Part shown: positions 58,996 to 64,000 of the stretch, piece after piece | How positions within the stretch are numbered: position 1 is the stretch's first letter | How the letters are laid out: the number at the start of each line of letters is the position of its first letter | NCBI GenBank assembly: GCA_037367405.1 | Contig: JAZKJV010008269.1 | Span: 248,001-312,000 of the forward strand | Length of the DNA: 64,000 nt | Direction of reading: 5' to 3' | Origin: Ottelia alismoides | Lineage: Eukaryota > Streptophyta > Magnoliopsida > Alismatales > Hydrocharitaceae | Notes under the pieces: model-generated | Seen by the model: the letters and a program-made list of their open reading frames with translations, nothing else | Databases searched by the model: none | What the model was told of the DNA's origin: nothing | Translations under genes and position numbers: made by a program

Positions 58996-59340
58996 AGGGG
59001 AAAATGTGTATGCCCCTAAGGGGGAGCTAACTTAGCTCCCCCCGCCTCTTTTTTCACATATTTTTTTATTTTTTTGAAATCTAAAACCGTGTACATTCAT
59101 TATTAAATCCATATATTATGTCACTCAAATTTCATACGAAACAGAGACTCCTACGACCTCCATCCAGACAGGGTCGATTTAAAAAATCATGTTACCGTTA
59201 AAAATGACTGTCTGGATGGAGGCCGTAGGGGTCTCTGTTTCGCACGAAATTTGAATAGCATAATATATGGATATAGTAATGAATATTCATGGAAGAAATT
59301 TTCAAAAAAATAAAAAAATGGTGAAAATGAGGCGGGGTTG
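58996..59340. mobile_element. Foldback MITE 3, family M1
   Basis: Arms with CCCCGCCTC / GAGGCGGGG, AAATTTCAT/ACGAAATTT and CTACGACCTCCATCCAGACAG opposite CTGTCTGGATGGAGGCCGTAG. Right end abuts MITE 4. Confidence 0.7.
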
Positions 59341-59708
59341 ATGGGGTTGTCCCATGTGGCTGCCCCGCCTCATTTTTGGGCAAATTTTTTTTATTTTTTT
59401 GGAAAATATCGCCATGTATATTCACCTTTATATCCCTCCTATATGCCATTCGAATTTCGTCAGAAACAGAGACTCCTACGGCCTCCATCTAGACAGGGTC
59501 GATTTAAAAAATCCTGCGACCGTTAAAAAAATGGCGTCTGGATGAAGGTCGTAGGAGTCTCGATTTCTGACGAAATTTGAATGACATATAGGAGGGATAT
59601 AGGGATGAATATTCATGTTGATATTTTTCAAAAAAATTAAAAAAATGCGAAAAATGGGGTGGGGCAGCCAACATGGCTGCCCCTAGGAGGCAGCCCCATT
59701 TTTCCCAT
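59341..59708. mobile_element. Foldback MITE 4, family M1
   Basis: Arms GGCTGCCCCGCCTCATTTTT and AAAAATGGGGTGGGGCAGCC, with CTCCTACGGCCTCCATC opposite GATGAAGGTCGTAGGAG. Followed by (TA)n and a long (GA)n run (59719-59751). Confidence 0.75.
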
Positions 59709-59716
59709 ATATATAT

Positions 59717-59718
<2 letters not shown>

Positions 59719-59752
<34 letters not shown>
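59719..59752 (+). repeat. (GA)n microsatellite
   Basis: About 17 GA units between MITE 4 and MITE 5. Confidence 0.9.
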
Positions 59753-59759
<7 letters not shown>

Positions 59760-59916
59760 CCCGTGAGAGCAAAAAACTGTGAGAATATGAGAGCAGTGAG
59801 TCTGGACCATTCGATTCTACTCATCTCTCTCCTCATCTAATCAATCGGCAGAATCTAATGGTTCAAGCTTACTGCTCTCAATGCTCTCATAGTTTTTGGC
59901 TCTCACAGGATCAGCC
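59753..59916. mobile_element. Foldback MITE 5, family M3
   Basis: Arms of about 60 bp: GATTGATCCCGTGAGAGC opposite GCTCTCACAGGATCAGCC. Inner GAGAGCAGTGAG and CTTACTGCTCTC also pair. Confidence 0.75.
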
Positions 59917-59960
59917 ATGTATTATGTGTGTGTGTACATACATACATACATACATAATAT

Positions 59961-60304
59961 GGGTTAAATGGGGCTACCCCCGTTTCATTTTCGAGTATTT
60001 TTTATTTTTTGAAAAATATCACATGTATATTCATCTATATATCCCTCATATATGTCATTCAAATTTCATCAGAAACAGGTACTCGTATGCCCTCCATCTA
60101 GAACAGATCGATTGCAGCAATGTTTAGACCGTTAAAATTGTATGTTCTAGATGAAGGGCATAGGATCTGTTTCTGACAAAATTCAAATGACATATAGGAG
60201 GGATATATAGATCAATATACATTGTAATATTTTGCAAAAAAAATGCAGAAAAATGGGGCGATGGTAGCCATATTAGTTGCCCTCTAATGCAGCCCCATTT
60301 TTCC
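59961..60304. mobile_element. Foldback MITE 6, family M1
   Basis: Arms run from GGGTTAAATGGGGCTACCCC to GCAGCCCCATTTTTCC, with CCTCCATCTAGAACA opposite TGTTCTAGATGAAGG. (ACAT)n lies to the left and (TA)n(GA)n to the right. Confidence 0.7.
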
Positions 60305-60340
60305 TATATATATATATATATGTAGAGAGAGAGAGAGAGA

Positions 60341-60544
60341 ATGGGGCTGCCCCCGGGGGAAGCCAATATGGCCTCCAATATGTCATTCGAATTTTGTTAG
60401 ATACAGTTACTCTTATGCCCTCCATCTAGAATATGTACTTTTAACAGTCTTGGAATCGTTGTAATCGACATATTCTAGATAAAGGGTATATGAGTCTCTG
60501 TTTTTGACGAAATTTGAATGACATATTGGAGGGATATATAAATG
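60341..60544. mobile_element. Foldback MITE 7, family M1, truncated
   Basis: Keeps the centre and inner arms (CCAATATGTCATTCGAATTTTG opposite its complement) but lacks part of the left arm and all of the outer right arm. Confidence 0.65.
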
Positions 60545-60546
60545 AA

Positions 60547-60650
60547 GAAGGCTGATCCTATGAGAGCAAACCCATATGAGAGGATGAGAGCAGCCAATCT
60601 ACACCGTCGGATCATGAAATGCAAGAACGGTGTAGATTTGAGAATGTGTC
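60547..60650. mobile_element. Half copy of family M3 MITE
   Basis: GGCTGATCCTATGAGAGC resembles the inverted right end of MITE 5. A small inverted repeat ATCTACACCGT / ACGGTGTAGAT follows. Confidence 0.55.
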
Positions 60651-61677
60651 CCTGACCCTTCAGTTGCATCTCCTTTACTTTTCCCTTACTCCAACAGTTC
60701 CCTCTCCTGGATCTGACCTCCGGCCTGGCTCCACTGCGTCCTCAACGACCGACTACCCAGTCTCCTTCTCACTGGGGAGTTCCACTATCGATCTAATGGC
60801 ATGAAAACTTGAACCCTCTCGCTGCAAGGATGACGATACCGCGGCAGAGGAGGTCGAAAGTCTGCAATAAGTTGATTTGAGAAGGAACCGAAGGTTGCTC
60901 TGACGGTGGAGATTGGCTGCTCGCATCCAACCTTCGACCTGATTACCCTGCAACATCAACAAATGACTCCTCACTAGAGATATCTCCTCCTGCTTACAGG
61001 ACAACAACAAAGCCAGCGACAGCTCTCTCTCCTTCTGCTTGGTTTCTGATCTGGGAGATTGTTCTCTCAAGTTTAAGTGATCGAGATCGAGATACTCCAA
61101 CCAAACTCTCCTTTGATCTCGATGGTTATTCTGAGAATAGTAATTGTAATGATTATTGTTATAATGAATATGCTTAGAAAAAAAGGCTTAAGTGTTGCAT
61201 ATGAATGGGAAAAGATGGCATTGAGATTGTTCTCTGGATTTCAATGAAACCGCTCGCAATTTTTCCTTTTACTGGACTTAGATATTCTAAATTCAGGAAT
61301 GATTTTATTAATATCAGTATTAATAATCTTCTACCCTGATAAATAATTTTTAGATAAAACAAATGGTCAAGTTAAGTTGAAATTATTCATGGTATGTCTC
61401 TGTATCTAAGTTGACAATGTTTACTTTGTGGATGGAGAAGTGCCACAGATCAATTCCTAATATTTGGTTTAATGCCCATTAGTGTTTGGACGACACCCCA
61501 CCAATATAAATTCCAGTGTTTTAGCCGTTTGACTTAACCCCATGAAGCAATAGAACAGATGGTCTTCTATAGTTGATACCAAACAACAAAGTTTTAGGTG
61601 TTTGGTTTAACTCCGGGAAGCAATAGAACCGTAGGTCCGCAACTCTTCCATGGTTGATCCCTAACAACAACAAAAAC
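60651..61677. other. Possibly single-copy DNA; one unassigned ORF
   Basis: Less AT-biased than its surroundings at 60650-61100. From about 61520, two imperfect direct copies of a 65-bp phrase (GAAGCAATAGAAC...GTTGAT) precede the next LTR. Nothing else recognised. Confidence 0.4.
60753..61100 (-). CDS. Unassigned 115-codon ORF, possible exon
   Basis: The frame reads MEYLDLDHLNLREQSPRSET, then charged sequence (KQKERELSLALLLSCKQEEISLVRSHLLMLQ) that could form a helix, then a serine-rich end. I do not recognise it. A GCAG|GTAATC junction after LLMLQ (about 60945) could be a splice donor, so it might be a first exon, but no partner exon was found. It lies outside the clear repeats. The plus strand has an overlapping 61-codon ORF with no better claim. 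Chance ORF remains the simplest explanation. Confidence 0.25.
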   Translation of the reverse strand: MEYLDLDHLNLREQSPRSETKQKERELSLALLLSCKQEEISLVRSHLLMLQGNQVEGWMRAANLHRQSNLRFLLKSTYCRLSTSSAAVSSSLQREGSSFHAIRSIVELPSEKETG

Positions 61678-64000
61678 TGTTGGAAATGCGAGCCCACGGC
61701 GAGACATTATGCAATAAATGTTGTTGCAATTCACTCCTTGATCTGAAATGAAGAATACATAATTTGCATAATAGGTCCCTTAGTGCAATTAGGGTTATGT
61801 ACCATGGCCATCTTAATAATCATACAGCTGTTGATTCAATTATTGAATCATAGAGGCTGGTGCTTAGATGAATATCTAATGAGTTAGATTGAGGACTCAT
61901 CAAGCACCGTCAAATGATTATTAAGAGATGATCTCCAGCCTGAGTAGGAGATGGCAATCCTATCTCATTTAGGTTGATATCTGACCGACCTCTTGATGCA
62001 GGTCCTCTGCATAGGAATAGAGATTCGGAGGTGTCGGATGAGTTAGGTCAAAGAGTTGACTTAACGAGATCGAGATAACCAAAGTCCTATATCGTATGCT
62101 GTCATGATATAGGCACACATCCTCTGACCGGAGACAGATGTGTTACTATATGTCTGAGTATGTATATTTGGCAGACCAATAGGTTGATGACCTAATCAAG
62201 GTCTATACACCGGCGCGCTGGTGTGCATATAAGGGCATATGAGTAATACGATCTCTCAAAGGGATCATACAGGTTCACTACTGAACCGGAAGACATGAGC
62301 TCACTCATGAGATATTGGGAAAAATCAAATTCCGTGCGCACGGTCGTCTCGTTTTGGAAGCTTGACTGAATTTGTAGGTTTGATATATACTTTTGGAAAG
62401 TATATGATCAAGACCTAGGTATGATATATGCTTTTGGAAAGTATATGATCGATACCAACTCCCAATGATCGAATGAGAAACTTACTGATGTAACCCTGAA
62501 GTAGACAGTGTAAAGTTGATCTAATACTTCGGGTTTTATTCTGAGTCTTCCAGTATGCAGGATGTACAGGTATTGGGAATGCCTGAGGGTGATGTGATCA
62601 TAAACGGTTGTATAACCATGACGCTTCCATTCCTAGGGAGTGATGAAACGGGTCTGGATTTTAGTGACTCCTCTCAGTAGAGAAGTAATCTGATCTTAGT
62701 CCAAATGTTGGACATTGATCTGAATATGATTCAGATTCGATGAGAAGATTAGATTTGCGGTCTTGATTTAATCAAGCATCTATGGGAGGCCCGAGATCTG
62801 GATTTTGAGATGTGATCTCAATATCCATGTCACTATACGTGGAACAATATAATCGCCCTGTCCTTATCTCCAAGTATTCACGGAGAAAGCGCATTGTCCT
62901 TGAAAGAGTTCATGGATAATTCTATTGTTGATATATGTATCCGAGCATTGAGAAAATGGATAATTAAATGTGATTTAATTATCATGAATAATATGAATTT
63001 GATTCATATTATAAGGAGAGTTATCTTAGATAATTAAATGTGATTTAATTATCAAAGATGTGAATAATGTGAATGTGATTCATATTATTTGAACACATGA
63101 GATAAAGAGATCCAAGATGATTAAATATGATTTAATTATCAAGGATAAGAATAATGTGGATAGTAATATCCAATTATTCATAATATATTATAAATGTGAT
63201 TTATAATGTATTAGAGAGAGTTAAATATAATTTATATTAGTAGATTAATTATTAATGTGTATTGGATACACATTGTTTAATTAATTGAAAATGAAAATTA
63301 CATTTTGTTTTGGGTTGTGAATGTGATTCACAATATTCCAATGTTAAGATTGCAATATTCCCAAAATTAATTGAGAATTATTTTTTGGTGAATAATTGTT
63401 GGAAAATAAGTTGAGAGAAAAACAAGGAGATATGCAATCCCATGGGAATCCATGGGATTGCCCTCCCCATATGGGAAGAGGGGGGCGGCACCAATTCCTT
63501 TATGGAATTGGTGGCCGTCCACTCCTCCCAATAGGGAAGGAGGCTCTCATTTGTTTTTTCACTCCTTATTTAGTTGGTTTAATTTGGTATTAATATATAT
63601 TTGATTTATCAAATATATTTAATCAAAATTAAATCACAAGTTGTTGGCTTTTACCAACAACAATCTTGACCATTGGATTGTCATAAATCAATCTCAACCA
63701 TTGATTTTATATGACACATGGATTGAGATCCATGGATCCCAAAACCCTATAAATAGAGAGGCATACCCATGCTCTCTCTTTACACATAATGCTTGAGAAG
63801 CATCTCTCTCTTCCTCTCTCTTTCTCTTTAGAGGTCAGCCCTTTCTCTCCCTCTTATGGCCGTCCACTATGGATGCCATGGAGAGATTCTCCATCGCCGC
63901 AGCATTGTTGTTATGCTGCCCGTTCTTCTGCTCGTGGATCTCCGTCTCCTTCGGTGTGCCTCGCTCGTGAAGAAGATGTTGGATCTCGTGTGTCGAGATC
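61678..64000 (+). mobile_element. LTR-J, second copy of the LTR-H family, runs off window
   Basis: Begins TGTTGGAAATGCG and is the reverse-oriented relative of 33410-35940. Shared blocks include the region around 61860-62060 (AAGCACC, CATCTCCTACTCAGGCTGG complement), long ATTTAATTATC-rich stretches and a GATCTCG..CACGAAGAAG-type segment near the end. A TATA box CTATAAATAG at 63748-63757 with a CT-rich downstream region suggests an LTR promoter on the plus strand. No coding sequence. Confidence 0.75.
63748..63757 (+). promoter_or_regulatory. TATA box of LTR-J
   Basis: CTATAAATAG followed by a TCTCTC-rich leader, typical of a plant LTR promoter; the reverse-oriented copy LTR-H has TACTATATAAG at the matching place. 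Confidence 0.55.

Noticed and set aside
1..64000. tRNA, rRNA or intact host genes
   Set aside because: No cloverleaf-like sequence with intact promoter boxes, no rRNA signature and no multi-exon gene could be recognised by reading.

Overview
This is a gene-poor, transposon-packed piece of a flowering-plant nuclear genome. The evidence is plant-type Ty1/copia and Ty3/gypsy polyproteins, a CACTA (En/Spm) TNP2 transposase remnant, a Mutator-like element, foldback MITEs, and very AT-rich intervening DNA broken by GC-rich islands. I cannot name the species. I see no intact host gene, no tRNA or rRNA gene, and nothing prokaryotic. The window reads best as layers of insertions.

Left half (about 1-36.1 kb). 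An old long terminal repeat (LTR-A, ending at 3494) carries a 1.45 kb Mutator-like element (379-1830). Next to it lies a 90-bp tandem array (3495-3948). Into that array an Athila-like gypsy retrotransposon was apparently inserted on the minus strand: 3' LTR-B 3949-7093, 3' UTR, integrase, RNase H, RT, protease, gag, leader, a decayed tRNA-Asp primer site, and 5' LTR-F 29869-36142. It was itself hit by later insertions. An LTR-like segment (LTR-D, about 13.9-22.5 kb) lies in gag and holds a young 5,076-bp Ale/Retrofit-type copia element (13971-19046, 144-bp LTRs, target duplication CAATC). A further LTR (LTR-E, 26238-29496) lies in the leader. A solo LTR of another family (LTR-H, 33410-35940) lies in LTR-F.

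Middle (36.1-45.4 kb). More 90-bp-type sequence is followed by a small foldback element, a decayed CACTA TNP2 transposase on the plus strand (37564-40090), a 2.1-kb LTR (40106-42202), and a Tork/Tnt1-like copia integrase-RT-RNase H remnant on the plus strand (about 42300-44850).

Right part (45.4-64 kb). An 11.0-kb Athila-like derivative (45429-56455, target duplication ATTGG, LTRs about 2.9 kb) with only protease and gag-like remnants sits inside the 3' LTR of the Tork-like element. It is followed by a duplicated AT-rich segment, a dense cluster of about eight foldback MITEs (58352-60650), a short stretch of possibly single-copy DNA with one 115-codon ORF, and the start of a second copy of the LTR-H family (61678 onward).

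The most interesting signals are not genes. First, the Athila-like LTRs share a design of a GC island in AT-rich DNA whose edges carry G-box (CACGTG) palindromes. Second, the 3' UTRs of two Athila-like elements carry sets of three hairpins about 100 bp apart whose stem tips co-vary. Third, the young copia element has a CpG-rich TGCGCA tandem leader ending in a telo-box.
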